Counted from the first letter of the stretch, positions 35,796 to 45,626 are shown. The stretch is DNA of 64,000 nucleotides from Candidatus Rhabdochlamydia oedothoracis (GCF_019453995.1 NZ_CP075587.1:248001-312000), one strand, 5' to 3'. Translations and numbers: made by a program. The notes: generated by a model from the sequence alone, not told the origin.

Positions 35796-36935
35796 AGTCT
35801 TTTCAAGTTTGAAGTGCACAGAAGAATTAAAAAAAGAATAGGCAGGCGATGAAAGAATCTCTATTGTGATTTTTAACAATCAAACACAAGGAGAGACCTT
35901 GCCTAAAGGCTACCATCACCTAACCTATGACCAAAGATGTCAGATTTATATTTTAAAAGCTAGAGGAGATACATCTAGCTCAATAGCAAACATTCTAAAA
36001 GTTCATCATAGCACTATTAGTAGGGAACTTAAGAGAAATAAAGGGCAACGAGGATACCGTCATCAGCAAGCTCAAGAAAAAGCATTTCTTAGAAAAAATT
36101 CTCAGCCCAATAAAAAAATGACTCCTCAAATAGTTACCCGTATTGAAGAAAAAATCAAGTTGCAATGGAGCCCTATACAAATATCCGGATGGCTTAAAAG
36201 ACATGGTAAAGAACATGTTAGTCATGAGACCATCTATAATCATATCTGGAAAGATAAACGACAGGGAGGACAGCTTTATAGAGAGCTCCGTCATCGAGGG
36301 AAAAAATATAACAAGCAGAGAAAGGGAGCTTCTGGAAGAGGGAACATGCCTGGTCGTATAGATATTAAGCAACGGCCTTGTATTGTAGAAAAAAAGACTC
36401 GTTTAGGAGACTGGGAACTAGATACAGTCATAGGGGCAGGACATAAAGGCGTAATTGTATCAATGGTAGAAAGAACTTCCAAGCTAACTAAGCTCGCCAA
36501 AGTTTCTCATAAAACTGCAGAGGAAGTAAGTCAAGCGTTAATTGAACAACTTAAACCTATCAAAGATTTTGTACACACATTAACAGCAGACAACGGAAAA
36601 GAATTTGCCTATCACCAAATGGTTAGTTTCGAGCTAGAGACAGACTTCTACTTTGCAACGCCCTACCATTCTTGGGAAAGAGGCTTAAATGAGCATACAA
36701 ACGGACTAGTTAGGCAATATTTTCCTAAAACACAAAGCTTTTTAGATACGACTTCCAAGGATATAGAAAGGGTGGAAACTTTACTAAATAACAGACCTAG
36801 AAAGGCTCTCAACTTCGAAACTCCACTAGAAGTGTTTACGAGATTATCTACAAACATGCTATGCTCGGGTGCACAATAGATGTTTTTTCAAGTATTTATA
36901 TGTTCTTTTTTGTGCACTTCAAGGTTGAAAGGGCC
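35796..36935 (+). mobile_element. IS30 family element, copy A (1140 bp)
   Basis: The inverted ends TTTCAAGTTTGAAGTGCACA and, from the other side, TTTCAACCTTGAAGTGCACA bound an intact transposase. The other two copies (41827-42966 and 46651-47790) encode the same protein, so they are recent. The right end lies in IS5 sequence (ATTCCCAAAAGATGG). Confidence 0.85.
35899..36879 (+). CDS. IS30 family transposase, copy A
   Basis: A GTG at 35866 opens the frame, but a TTG at 35899 has AAGGAGAG at ideal spacing and gives the usual IS30 start, PKGYHHLTYDQRCQIYILKA. The protein has 326 residues from there. The HTH is SSSIANILKVHHSTISRELK. The DDE domain has GDWELDTVIGAG (Asp), TADNGKEFA (Asp), PYHSWERGLNEHTNGLVRQY (Glu). 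It is intact and probably active. Confidence 0.88.
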   Translation: MPKGYHHLTYDQRCQIYILKARGDTSSSIANILKVHHSTISRELKRNKGQRGYRHQQAQEKAFLRKNSQPNKKMTPQIVTRIEEKIKLQWSPIQISGWLKRHGKEHVSHETIYNHIWKDKRQGGQLYRELRHRGKKYNKQRKGASGRGNMPGRIDIKQRPCIVEKKTRLGDWELDTVIGAGHKGVIVSMVERTSKLTKLAKVSHKTAEEVSQALIEQLKPIKDFVHTLTADNGKEFAYHQMVSFELETDFYFATPYHSWERGLNEHTNGLVRQYFPKTQSFLDTTSKDIERVETLLNNRPRKALNFETPLEVFTRLSTNMLCSGAQ

Positions 36936-37480
36936 GTTATTCCCAAAAGATGGGTTGTAGAGCGTTCTTTTGCGTGGATAGAAAAATGTCGCAGGATACA
37001 AGCCTGAATATGGTGGTTCTTGCTTTTATTGCGCTACTTTTGAAAAGATTTTAAACAGGCTCTTAGAATTTTTATCATCTTTTTTATTCCAAAGAGGGAA
37101 ATAATAATAACATAATTCCCATTTAGGATATTCTATGGGTAACATACGCCACTGGCAACCACTTTTTAAAATGTACAAAATTCCACAAAAAATATCATAT
37201 AGATGAACTCTTCGTGGACGTGTTTTTTTGCGTGTAGACTCAAGTATTAGATGGATTTTGCTAAATTATTTACGAGAAATATCGCTTGGATAAGAGCGGG
37301 TCATAACTACCTCCAAAGGTTTTATGAAAACTATCATTATACCTTAATGAAAAGATTTTAAACAGGCTCTTAGAAGAGATACCGAAAATAACAGATATTT
37401 TGAAATGTAGGATTAACGACAAGTTTCAAGTCGTTGACTTAAATCCCATTAAGCTAACCGTTTGAATTGGCACTACTATA
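36936..37480. mobile_element. Nested IS5 and IS630-A fragments
   Basis: 36936-37060 is an IS5 right end with a small internal loss. At CTTAGAATT it enters an inverted IS5 left half (37061-37367). That IS5 end sits at a TTA inside an IS630-A 3' fragment (37368-37480, EEIPKITDILKC and on). So IS5 inserted into both IS5 and IS630-A. Confidence 0.75.
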
Positions 37481-38584
37481 TAGTGGTTCCGATTCAATCG
37501 TATAGAAAAATATTTTGTTTTGTGTTAAGCTATTGAGTATGAAAAAACTGATCCCTAGCCAGAGAGCTGACTTAGAACACAAGTTAAAGCATCCAAAAGA
37601 CTATTCTGAACGGAATAGGCTTTGTGTAATTTTGGGCTATGATGAGGGTATCTCAACAAAAAATCTTGCTAAAACACTCCGGATAAGCCCTATCACTGTT
37701 CAGAAATACCTCAGAGAATATGATTCCGAAAATAAAACTGGAAGTAGCCCTCGAGGCGGTAGCAAATCAAAACTTTCACAAGACCAAAAAGAGTCTCTAC
37801 TAAAACACCTACATGAAAAGACCTATCTTAAAGTCAAAGGGATCATAGCTTATGTGCATGAGCAATATGGGATAAAATATTCCCGAAGTGGCATGACAGA
37901 TTGGCTCATACAGCACGGATTTGTTTATAAACGTCCTAAAAAGATTCCTGGGAAATTAGATCCTGAAAAACAACGAATTTTCATAGAACAATATAGGGCT
38001 TTAAAGGAGACCTTAAACCCTGATGAAGAGATCTATTTCATAGATGCTGTGCATCCTGAACATCAGTCCCAAGCCGTATGTGGATGGATCAAAAAAGGCG
38101 TTCAAAAGACTTTGCAGACATCCGGGAAACAATTGCGATTGCATTTTGCTGGAGCTCTTTGCCTGACAGGAATGAAGATTTTTACAGAGGAATATAAGAC
38201 AGTTGATGCCGATGCAATGCTCGATTTTTTCAAGAAGCTAGAAAAACAGACAGAGGCTCGAATTATTCATGTAATTTTGGATAATGCAAGATCAAACAAA
38301 AATAAGAAACTAGAAGAGTTTCTGATGTCTTCTAGGATTAAAGTGCACTATCTCCCTCCTTATTCGCCGAATTTGAATCCTATTGAACGCTTGTGGAAGA
38401 TCTTAAAGGAAAAGAAGGTATACAATCGATATTACGAAACGTCGGTGACTTTTTTTCAGGCAATTAGAGGATTCTTCTTAGAAGAGATACCGAAAATAAC
38501 AGATATTTTGAAATGTAGGATAAACGACAAGTTTCAAGTCGTTGACTTAAATCCCATTAAGCTAGCCGTTTGAATCGGCACTAG
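37481..38584 (+). mobile_element. IS630-A, tandem array 1, first copy
   Basis: A full-length 1104-bp element with both termini, directly followed by a TATA and the next copy in the same orientation. Confidence 0.88.
37539..38573 (+). CDS. IS630-A transposase (array 1, first copy)
   Basis: The 344-residue intact transposase starts at the ATG at 37539. It carries Asp in the GKLDPEKQ segment and the three DDE motifs FIDAVHPEH, VILDNARSNK and LNPIERLWKIL. It differs from the 12699 copy at a few residues (for example KEKK for KEKT). Confidence 0.9.
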   Translation: MKKLIPSQRADLEHKLKHPKDYSERNRLCVILGYDEGISTKNLAKTLRISPITVQKYLREYDSENKTGSSPRGGSKSKLSQDQKESLLKHLHEKTYLKVKGIIAYVHEQYGIKYSRSGMTDWLIQHGFVYKRPKKIPGKLDPEKQRIFIEQYRALKETLNPDEEIYFIDAVHPEHQSQAVCGWIKKGVQKTLQTSGKQLRLHFAGALCLTGMKIFTEEYKTVDADAMLDFFKKLEKQTEARIIHVILDNARSNKNKKLEEFLMSSRIKVHYLPPYSPNLNPIERLWKILKEKKVYNRYYETSVTFFQAIRGFFLEEIPKITDILKCRINDKFQVVDLNPIKLAV

Positions 38585-38588
38585 TATA

Positions 38589-39692
38589 TAGTGGTTCCGA
38601 TTCAATCGTATAGAAAAATATTTTGTTTTGTGTTAAGCTATTGAGTATGAAAAAACTGATCCCTAGCCAGAGAGCTGACTTAGAACACAAGTTAAAGCAT
38701 CCAAAAGACTATTCTGAACGGAATAGGCTTTGTGTAATTTTGGGCTATGATGAGGGTATCTCAACAAAAAATCTTGCTAAAACACTCCGGATAAGCCCTA
38801 TCACTGTTCAGAAATACCTCAGAGAATATGATTCCGAAAATAAAACTGGAAGTAGCCCTCGAGGCGGTAGCAAATCAAAACTTTCACAAGACCAAAAAGA
38901 GTCTCTACTAAAACACCTACATGAAAAGACCTATCTTAAAGTCAAAGGGATCATAGCTTATGTGCATGAGCAATATGGGATAAAATATTCCCGAAGTGGC
39001 ATGACAGATTGGCTCATACAGCACGGATTTGTTTATAAACGTCCTAAAAAGATTCCTGGGAAATTAGCTCCTGAAAAACAACGAATTTTCATAGAACAAT
39101 ATAGGGCTTTAAAGGAGACCTTAAACCCTGATGAAGAGATCTATTTCATAGATGCTGTGCATCCTGAACATCAGTCCCAAGCCGTATGTGGATGGATCAA
39201 AAAAGGCGTTCAAAAGACTTTGCAGACATCCGGGAAACAATTGCGATTGCATTTTGCTGGAGCTCTTTGCCTGACAGGAATGAAGATTTTTACAGAGGAA
39301 TATAAGACAGTTGATGCCGATGCAATGCTCGATTTTTTCAAGAAGCTAGAAAAACAGACAGAGGCTCGAATTATTCATGTAATTTTGGATAATGCAAGAT
39401 CAAACAAAAATAAGAAACTAGAAGAGTTTCTGATGTCTTCTAGGATTAAAGTGCACTATCTCCCTCCTTATTCGCCGAATTTGAATCCTATTGAACGCTT
39501 GTGGAAGATCTTAAAGGAAAAGAAGGTATACAATCGATATTACGAAACGTCGGTGACTTTTTTTCAGGCAATTAGAGGATTCTTCTTAGAAGAGATACCG
39601 AAAATAACAGATATTTTGAAATGTAGGATAAACGACAAGTTTCAAGTCGTTGACTTAAATCCCATTAAGCTAGCCGTTTGAATCGGCACTAG
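38589..39692 (+). mobile_element. IS630-A, tandem array 1, second copy
   Basis: Full-length and head-to-tail with the previous copy. The right end abuts MITE-2c through TATA. Confidence 0.88.
38647..39681 (+). CDS. IS630-A transposase (array 1, second copy)
   Basis: This is identical in protein to the first copy except Ala for Asp in GKLAPEKQ. That mark is shared with the second unit of array 2 (43880-44855) and so traces the duplication of the array. It is intact. Confidence 0.9.
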   Translation: MKKLIPSQRADLEHKLKHPKDYSERNRLCVILGYDEGISTKNLAKTLRISPITVQKYLREYDSENKTGSSPRGGSKSKLSQDQKESLLKHLHEKTYLKVKGIIAYVHEQYGIKYSRSGMTDWLIQHGFVYKRPKKIPGKLAPEKQRIFIEQYRALKETLNPDEEIYFIDAVHPEHQSQAVCGWIKKGVQKTLQTSGKQLRLHFAGALCLTGMKIFTEEYKTVDADAMLDFFKKLEKQTEARIIHVILDNARSNKNKKLEEFLMSSRIKVHYLPPYSPNLNPIERLWKILKEKKVYNRYYETSVTFFQAIRGFFLEEIPKITDILKCRINDKFQVVDLNPIKLAV

Positions 39693-39698
39693 TATATA

Positions 39699-39828
39699 CT
39701 CGTTTACATTCAAATTAAGAGGTTGAATATATAAATGTTTTTATAAAAAGAATAACCTCTTCTTGCAAGATAGAGCAGCTTTTTCAAAAAAAACCAGTTA
39801 TGTAATTCTTAATTTGAAATCAAACTAG
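39699..39828. repeat. MITE-2 copy c (130 bp)
   Basis: The same length and termini as copies a and b, with several base changes (GGTTGAATATATAAATG in place of AGTTTGAGTGTATAAAC). From 39829 to 40185 there is no clear gene. The first ~60 bp encode a possible gene tail (HFLYFFRNNWENSKVPLFGL, then a stop), and the rest is A+T-rich leader of the next gene. Confidence 0.75.
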
Positions 39829-40185
39829 TATAGTTCATTTTCTCTACTTTTTTAGGAATAACTGGGAAAATAGCAAAGTCCCATTATTTGGCCTTAAAAA
39901 ACTTTATCTCTAAAGTAGAAGTTTTTATAAACCCTGGATAGGATTTAATAAACTAAATAAAGAAGCCTAAAGCATACGATGCAAAAATGATCAAATTTCT
40001 ACGACTAAAATCTTAAGTCGAGCAATTTAGTGTTGAACTTCTCTACAGCTCTAGCTTCCTCTACAAAAAAACTATGTTTTTTATTTTCTGCTTCTATTCT
40101 TGGAAAGATATTTTTTTGAACTGTCCTTGAAAAACACATAAAAGTACTATTTAGATGAAAAGAACTAAATTTTCCACATAAATAT

Positions 40186-41430
40186 ATGCGTAACTTTGCA
40201 CTTGCTAAACAGATCGTACAAACTCTTGTAAAAGCGGGATTTACCACCTATTTTGCAGGGGGATGGGTACGAGATTACTTGATGAACCACCCCTCTGATG
40301 ATATAGATATCGCAACTCAGGCTCCAGTAGACGTCATTCAAAGACTTTTTCCTAAAACGATCCCAGTTGGACTAACTTTTGGCATTGTGATTGTAGTTGT
40401 TGAAGGACATCAATTTGAAGTAGCTACTTTTCGCAAAGAAAAAGATTATGTAGATGGAAGACGTCCTACTCATATCGAATCTGCCACCCCAGAACAAGAC
40501 GCACTCCGTCGGGATTTTACTATTAACGGCTTGTTTTGGGACCCTCTTACAAAAACGTTATACGATTACGTAGAAGGCCAAAAAGATCTCAGATCAGGAA
40601 TCATTCGCGCTATTGGAGATCCGCATGCTCGTTTTTTAGAAGATCGATTGCGTATGATACGAGCTGTGCGCTACTCTACTCGCTTTAATTTCTCTATTGA
40701 GGTAGAAACTTATCAAGCCATTCTCACTCATGCAAAGAGCTTATTTCCTTCTGTTGCTATTGAACGTGTATGGCAAGAGTTTCATAAAATGGCGCAATTT
40801 GGCAAATTAGATACCAGTTTTTTAGAACTATATAGACTGGGTTTATTAACGACCATTTTTCCGGAATTTCAGGGTCTCAACATACAAGAGCTAGAAAAAA
40901 AAGTAGAACCCTTTAAAAGATTTTCTAAAAAAACCCCTGTCATTGCTTATGTATTAGAGCTATTTCCCGATCGATCTTTAGAAGAGCTCCTATCTATTTG
41001 CGAATATCTCAAATTATCTCGCATAGAAAAAAATTTCACTCTGTTTTTTCACCATGCAAAAAAACTGTTATCTATGCCTAAAGACTGGCTTGATAAATTA
41101 GAGCTTGTTGAATGGGCGCATTTTTACGCAGATCCTCAATCCTACGTTTGTCTGCAGATTTTTGGAAATGGTTTACCCAGTAAAGACAGAAACGAGTTTT
41201 TCGACTTTCATCAGAAGAAACAACACCTATTGAAAAAAGCTATTGAAAGAATCCAAAAAAAACAACCCCTTGTTACCTCCAGCTCTCTTAAAGCAGCAGG
41301 GATAGTCCCGGGTAAGCAGATGGGTCTTTTACTACAAGAGGCTGAAAATATTTCTATTAACCAAGAAATTGAAGATCCTCAAGAGATTATTTCGCAGCTG
41401 AAAAAAATGCCCATTTGGAATCATTCATGA
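40186..41430 (+). CDS. CCA-adding enzyme / poly(A) polymerase family nucleotidyltransferase
   Basis: The 414-residue class II nucleotidyltransferase starts with an N-terminal catalytic head: YFAGGWVRDYLM (GG motif), DDIDIATQA (the metal-binding DxD) and LRRDFTINGLFWDP. The neck motif is FLEDRLRMIRAVRYSTRFNF. The C-terminal half is helical. The family adds CCA to tRNA 3' ends or polyadenylates RNA, and sequence alone does not separate the two reliably. Its stop overlaps the start of a truncated downstream gene. Confidence 0.88.
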   Translation: MRNFALAKQIVQTLVKAGFTTYFAGGWVRDYLMNHPSDDIDIATQAPVDVIQRLFPKTIPVGLTFGIVIVVVEGHQFEVATFRKEKDYVDGRRPTHIESATPEQDALRRDFTINGLFWDPLTKTLYDYVEGQKDLRSGIIRAIGDPHARFLEDRLRMIRAVRYSTRFNFSIEVETYQAILTHAKSLFPSVAIERVWQEFHKMAQFGKLDTSFLELYRLGLLTTIFPEFQGLNIQELEKKVEPFKRFSKKTPVIAYVLELFPDRSLEELLSICEYLKLSRIEKNFTLFFHHAKKLLSMPKDWLDKLELVEWAHFYADPQSYVCLQIFGNGLPSKDRNEFFDFHQKKQHLLKKAIERIQKKQPLVTSSSLKAAGIVPGKQMGLLLQEAENISINQEIEDPQEIISQLKKMPIWNHS

Positions 41431-41537
41431 ATCTTTTTTATCTTCTTATCGCCTTTTTGCTCTTTGTTAATCAAGAATTAACATCTACTCCATTCTTTGC
41501 ACTCAAAAATCTTATACTTTCTTTAGAGCCTGTTTAA
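41427..41537 (+). pseudogene. Gene start truncated by IS5
   Basis: The ATG overlaps the stop of the CCA enzyme (ATGA), so this was the next gene of an operon. It encodes MNLFYLLIAFLLFVNQELTS and PFFALKNLILSL before reading into the IS5 end (GAGCCTGTTTAA), which supplies a stop after 36 codons. The opening resembles a signal peptide or membrane helix. The remainder of the gene is lost. Confidence 0.6.
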
Positions 41538-41826
41538 AATCTTTTCAAAAGTAGAGCAATAAAAGCAAGAACCAGCATATTCAGGCTTGTATGTAGTTTT
41601 CTTTCGCAATTTTTCCATAGCCTGCGACATTATTTCTATCCACGCAAAAGAACGCTCTACAACCCATCTTTTGGGAATAACTGTAAAAGTATGAAGTGTA
41701 TTTCTTTTGGCTATTTCTAATATACATCCTAATATCTCCTGCACACTCTTTGCAAATTTTTCTCCAGAATATTCTCCAATGGTTTTTATGTAGTGAAAAT
41801 GCTTCTATACACCCATTTCTGTCAGT
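41526..41826 (-). mobile_element. IS5 3' fragment
   Basis: The minus-strand IS5 right end from GAGCCTGTTTAAAATC (41526) continues inward to the ITDRNG region. It has the ACCATT deletion and an extra AT in AWIE that breaks the frame. It is cut by IS30 copy B. Confidence 0.75.
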
Positions 41827-42966
41827 AGTCTTTTCAAGTTTGAAGTGCACAGAAGAATTAAAAAAAGAATAGGCAGGCGATGAAAGAATCTCTATTGTGA
41901 TTTTTAACAATCAAACACAAGGAGAGACCTTGCCTAAAGGCTACCATCACCTAACCTATGACCAAAGATGTCAGATTTATATTTTAAAAGCTAGAGGAGA
42001 TACATCTAGCTCAATAGCAAACATTCTAAAAGTTCATCATAGCACTATTAGTAGGGAACTTAAGAGAAATAAAGGGCAACGAGGATACCGTCATCAGCAA
42101 GCTCAAGAAAAAGCATTTCTTAGAAAAAATTCTCAGCCCAATAAAAAAATGACTCCTCAAATAGTTACCCGTATTGAAGAAAAAATCAAGTTGCAATGGA
42201 GCCCTATACAAATATCCGGATGGCTTAAAAGACATGGTAAAGAACATGTTAGTCATGAGACCATCTATAATCATATCTGGAAAGATAAACGACAGGGAGG
42301 ACAGCTTTATAGAGAGCTCCGTCATCGAGGGAAAAAATATAACAAGCAGAGAAAGGGAGCTTCTGGAAGAGGGAACATGCCTGGTCGTATAGATATTAAG
42401 CAACGGCCTTGTATTGTAGAAAAAAAGACTCGTTTAGGAGACTGGGAACTAGATACAGTCATAGGGGCAGGACATAAAGGCGTAATTGTATCAATGGTAG
42501 AAAGAACTTCCAAGCTAACTAAGCTCGCCAAAGTTTCTCATAAAACTGCAGAGGAAGTAAGTCAAGCGTTAATTGAACAACTTAAACCTATCAAAGATTT
42601 TGTACACACATTAACAGCAGACAACGGAAAAGAATTTGCCTATCACCAAATGGTTAGTTTCGAGCTAGAGACAGACTTCTACTTTGCAACGCCCTACCAT
42701 TCTTGGGAAAGAGGCTTAAATGAGCATACAAACGGACTAGTTAGGCAATATTTTCCTAAAACACAAAGCTTTTTAGATACGACTTCCAAGGATATAGAAA
42801 GGGTGGAAACTTTACTAAATAACAGACCTAGAAAGGCTCTCAACTTCGAAACTCCACTAGAAGTGTTTACGAGATTATCTACAAACATGCTATGCTCGGG
42901 TGCACAATAGATGTTTTTTCAAGTATTTATATGTTCTTTTTTGTGCACTTCAAGGTTGAAAGGGCC
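41827..42966 (+). mobile_element. IS30 family element, copy B
   Basis: Equal in length to copy A and apparently identical. The left flank is IS5 and the right flank is MITE-2d, so it inserted between or across two older elements. Confidence 0.85.
41930..42910 (+). CDS. IS30 family transposase, copy B
   Basis: The protein is identical to copy A, with the same SD-preceded TTG start and intact HTH and DDE motifs (SSSIANILKVHHS, ELDTVIGAG, TADNGKEFA). Confidence 0.88.
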   Translation: MPKGYHHLTYDQRCQIYILKARGDTSSSIANILKVHHSTISRELKRNKGQRGYRHQQAQEKAFLRKNSQPNKKMTPQIVTRIEEKIKLQWSPIQISGWLKRHGKEHVSHETIYNHIWKDKRQGGQLYRELRHRGKKYNKQRKGASGRGNMPGRIDIKQRPCIVEKKTRLGDWELDTVIGAGHKGVIVSMVERTSKLTKLAKVSHKTAEEVSQALIEQLKPIKDFVHTLTADNGKEFAYHQMVSFELETDFYFATPYHSWERGLNEHTNGLVRQYFPKTQSFLDTTSKDIERVETLLNNRPRKALNFETPLEVFTRLSTNMLCSGAQ

Positions 42967-42968
42967 GT

Positions 42969-43074
42969 TTTAATATATAAACATTTTTATACAAAAGATA
43001 ACATCTCCTTGCAAGATAGAGCGGTTTTTTCAAAAAAACCTAGTTATGCAATTCTTAATTTGAAATCAAACTAG
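42969..43074. repeat. MITE-2 copy d, left end lost
   Basis: It begins inside the element (AATATATAAACATTTTTATAC) because IS30 copy B removed the first ~25 bp. The right terminus, ending CAAACTAG, is intact and abuts IS630-A. Confidence 0.75.
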
Positions 43075-43136
43075 TATATAGTGGTTCCGATTCAATCGTA
43101 TAGAAAAATATTTTGTTTTGTGTTAAGCTATTGAGT

Positions 43137-43889
43137 ATGAAAAAACTGATCCCTAGCCAGAGAGCTGACTTAGAACACAAGTTAAAGCATCCAAAAGACT
43201 ATTCTGAACGGAATAGGCTTTGTGTAATTTTGGGCTATGATGAGGGTATCTCAACAAAAAATCTTGCTAAAACACTCCGGATAAGCCCTATCACTGTTCA
43301 GAAATACCTCAGAGAATATGATTCCGAAAATAAAACTGGAAGTAGCCCTCGAGGCGGTAGCAAATCAAAACTTTCACAAGACCAAAAAGAGTCTCTACTA
43401 AAACACCTACAGGAAAAGACCTATCTTAAAGTCAAAGGGATCATAGCTTATGTGCATGAGCAATATGGGATAAAATATTCCCGAAGTGGCATGACAGATT
43501 GGCTCATACAGCACGGATTTGTTTATAAACGTCCTAAAAAGATTCCTGGGAAATTAGATCCTGAAAAACAACGAATTTTCATAGAACAATATAGGGCTTT
43601 AAAGGAGACCTTAAACCCTGATGAAGAGATCTATTTCATAGATGCTGTGCATCCTGAACATCAGTCCCAAGCCGTATGTGGATGGATCAAAAAAGGCGTT
43701 CAAAAGACTTTGCAGACATCCGGGAAACAATTGCGATTGCATTTTGCTGGAGCTCTTTGCCTGACAGGAATGAAGATTTTTACAGAGGAATATAAGACAG
43801 TTGATGCCGATGCAATGCTCGATTTTTTCAAGAAGCTAGAAAAACAGACAGAGGCTCGAATTATTCATGTAATTTTGGATACGGAATAG
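43137..43889 (+). pseudogene. IS630-A transposase, C-terminus lost
   Basis: From the ATG at 43137 the frame carries the HTH and first DDE aspartate. It ends after IIHVILDTE, where the second copy begins. It lacks the second Asp and the Glu, so it is inactive. Confidence 0.8.
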
Positions 43890-43902
43890 GCTTTGTGTAA
43901 TT

Positions 43903-44844
43903 TTGGGCTATGATGAGGGTATCTCAACAAAAAATCTTGCTAAAACACTCCGGATAAGCCCTATCACTGTTCAGAAATACCTCAGAGAATATGATTCCGA
44001 AAATAAAACTGGAAGTAGCCCTCGAGGCGGTAGCAAATCAAAACTTTCACAAGACCAAAAAGAGTCTCTACTAAAACACCTACAGGAAAAGACCTATCTT
44101 AAAGTCAAAGGGATCATAGCTTATGTGCATGAGCAATATGGGATAAAATATTCCCGAAGTGGCATGACAGATTGGCTCATACAGCACGGATTTGTTTATA
44201 AACGTCCTAAAAAGATTCCTGGGAAATTAGCTCCTGAAAAACAACGAATTTTCATAGAACAATATAGGGCTTTAAAGGAGACATTAAACCCTGATGAAGA
44301 GATCTATTTCATAGATGCTGTGCATCCTGAACATCAGTCCCAAGCCGTATGTGGATGGATCAAAAAAGGCGTTCAAAAGACTTTGCAGACATCCGGGAAA
44401 CAATTGCGATTGCATTTTGCTGGAGCTCTTTGCCTGACAGGAATGAAGATTGTTACAGAGGAATATAAGACAGTTGATGCCGATGCAATGCTCGATTTTT
44501 TCAAGAAGCTAGAAAAACAGACAGAGGCTCGAATTATTCATGTAATTTTGGATAATGCAAGATCAAACAAAAATAAGAAACTAGAAGAGTTTCTGATGTC
44601 TTCTAGGATTAAAGTGCACTATCTCCCTCCTTATTCGCCGAATTTGAATCCTATTGAACGCTTGTGGAAGATCTTAAAGGAAAAGAAGGTATACAATCGA
44701 TATTACGAAACGTCGGTGACTTTTTTTCAGGCAATTAGAGGATTCTTCTTAGAAGAGATACCGAAAATAACAGATATTTTGAAATGTAGGATAAACGACA
44801 AGTTTCAAGTCGTTGACTTAAATCCCATTAAGCTAGCCGTTTGA
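43903..44844 (+). pseudogene. IS630-A transposase, N-terminus lost
   Basis: The frame starts inside the HTH (GYDEGISTKNLAKTL) and has all three catalytic residues, with MKIVTEEY in place of MKIFTEEY. The first ~30 residues are missing, so function is doubtful. Confidence 0.7.
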
Positions 44845-44859
44845 ATCGGCACTAGTATA

Positions 44860-45058
44860 TATAGTAGAAATAGCAAAAAGAAATGCACTTCATACTTTTA
44901 CAGTCATTTCTAGAAGATGGATTGTAAAGCGTTCTTTTGCGTGGATAGAAAAATGTCGCAAGCTATGGAAAAATTGAGAAAGAAAACTACATACAAGCCT
45001 GAATATGGTGGTTCTCGCTTTTATTGATCTACTTTTGAAAAGATTTTAAACAGGCTCT
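44860..45058 (+). mobile_element. Diverged IS5 3' fragment
   Basis: It matches the IS5 C-terminal region (EIAKRNALHTFTV, then RSFAWIEKCRKLWKN and a stop) and the right end TTTTAAACAGGCTC. It is more diverged than the other fragments, so older. Confidence 0.7.
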
Positions 45059-45060
45059 TA

Positions 45061-45581
45061 TAGATGCATTAGAAACACCTAATAGAGCGTCCCAAAAAAA
45101 AGTCAAAGATAAAAAGAGGATAAAAAATCGCAATAATAGAAAGAAGCATTTTTAATCCGGAAAAAAGAAAAAGCATACGATCAAAATAGTCGTAGATAAG
45201 AAAACGAAAAAAGTTGTCAGAATAAACTTTTGTAATGGCAAAAAACATGATGTTAGACTGTTTAAAGAGAGTAGGGTGCGGAGGACAAATCAACGTTGTG
45301 GTATGACCGACAGTGGTTATACAGGCATAAAAAAGATTCAAAAAAACTCAAGACTTCCAAAAAAATCCATTAATAAGAAGCCGTTAACAAAAGAAGAGAA
45401 AAAGCAGAATCAAGAGATTTCCTCTGAGCGAGTTGTTAATGAAAACGTGATTGGCAGTCTAAAAAGATGTAAAATTTTCAGTGGCAAATATAGGAACAGA
45501 AGAAAAAGGTTTGGTTTACGGTTCAATCTTATTGCTGGAATCTACAATTATGAAATTTTTATTTAACTAAGCAAGAGGTCT
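45061..45581 (+). pseudogene. IS5-type Tnp4 transposase C-terminal fragment with right end
   Basis: In two or three frames the segments KKKHTIKIVVDKKTKKVVRI, NFCNGKKHDVRLFKES, DSGYTGIKKIQKNSR and SERVVNENVIGSLKRCKIF, then FGLRFNLIAGIYNYE, match the DDE_Tnp_4 family. The end GCAAGAGGTCTA at 45570-45581 is the Tnp4-type terminus. The N-terminus is lost and frames are broken. Confidence 0.75.
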
Positions 45582-45607
45582 ATTCCCCTTGTGTGCAATT
45601 AGAGAAC
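45582..45607 (+). mobile_element. IS110 right-end fragment
   Basis: TTCCCCTTGTGTGCAATTAG and then AGAACT equal the extreme right end of the two IS110 copies. The next bases (ACCCAAA) differ from their flanks. This leaves the element boundary at or just after GAGAA-CT. Confidence 0.7.
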
Positions 45608-45626
45608 TACCCAAAAAAGTATCATA

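Larger units (their letters stand above)
43079..44855 (+). mobile_element. IS630-A tandem array 2, fused by deletion
   Basis: A left IS630-A copy breaks at 43879 (VILD codons) and runs directly into the N-terminal part (GGAATAGGCTTTGTG) of a second copy. The second copy carries the Ala mark (GKLAPEKQ) seen in the second unit of array 1. This is a copy of the tandem array with a deletion across the junction. Confidence 0.85.

Noticed and set aside
36143-36361. Open frames on both strands inside the IS30 copies
   Set aside because: They repeat in each copy only because the element repeats, and lie within the transposase in other frames.
40005-40247. 80-codon minus-strand frame overlapping the CCA-enzyme start
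   Set aside because: It overlaps the start of a certain gene in antisense, has no recognised domain, and only its C-terminal part looks slightly protein-like.
28000-43077. MITE-2 repeats as a CRISPR array
   Set aside because: The copies are kilobases apart, 130 bp long and flanked by TA, with no regular spacers or cas genes.
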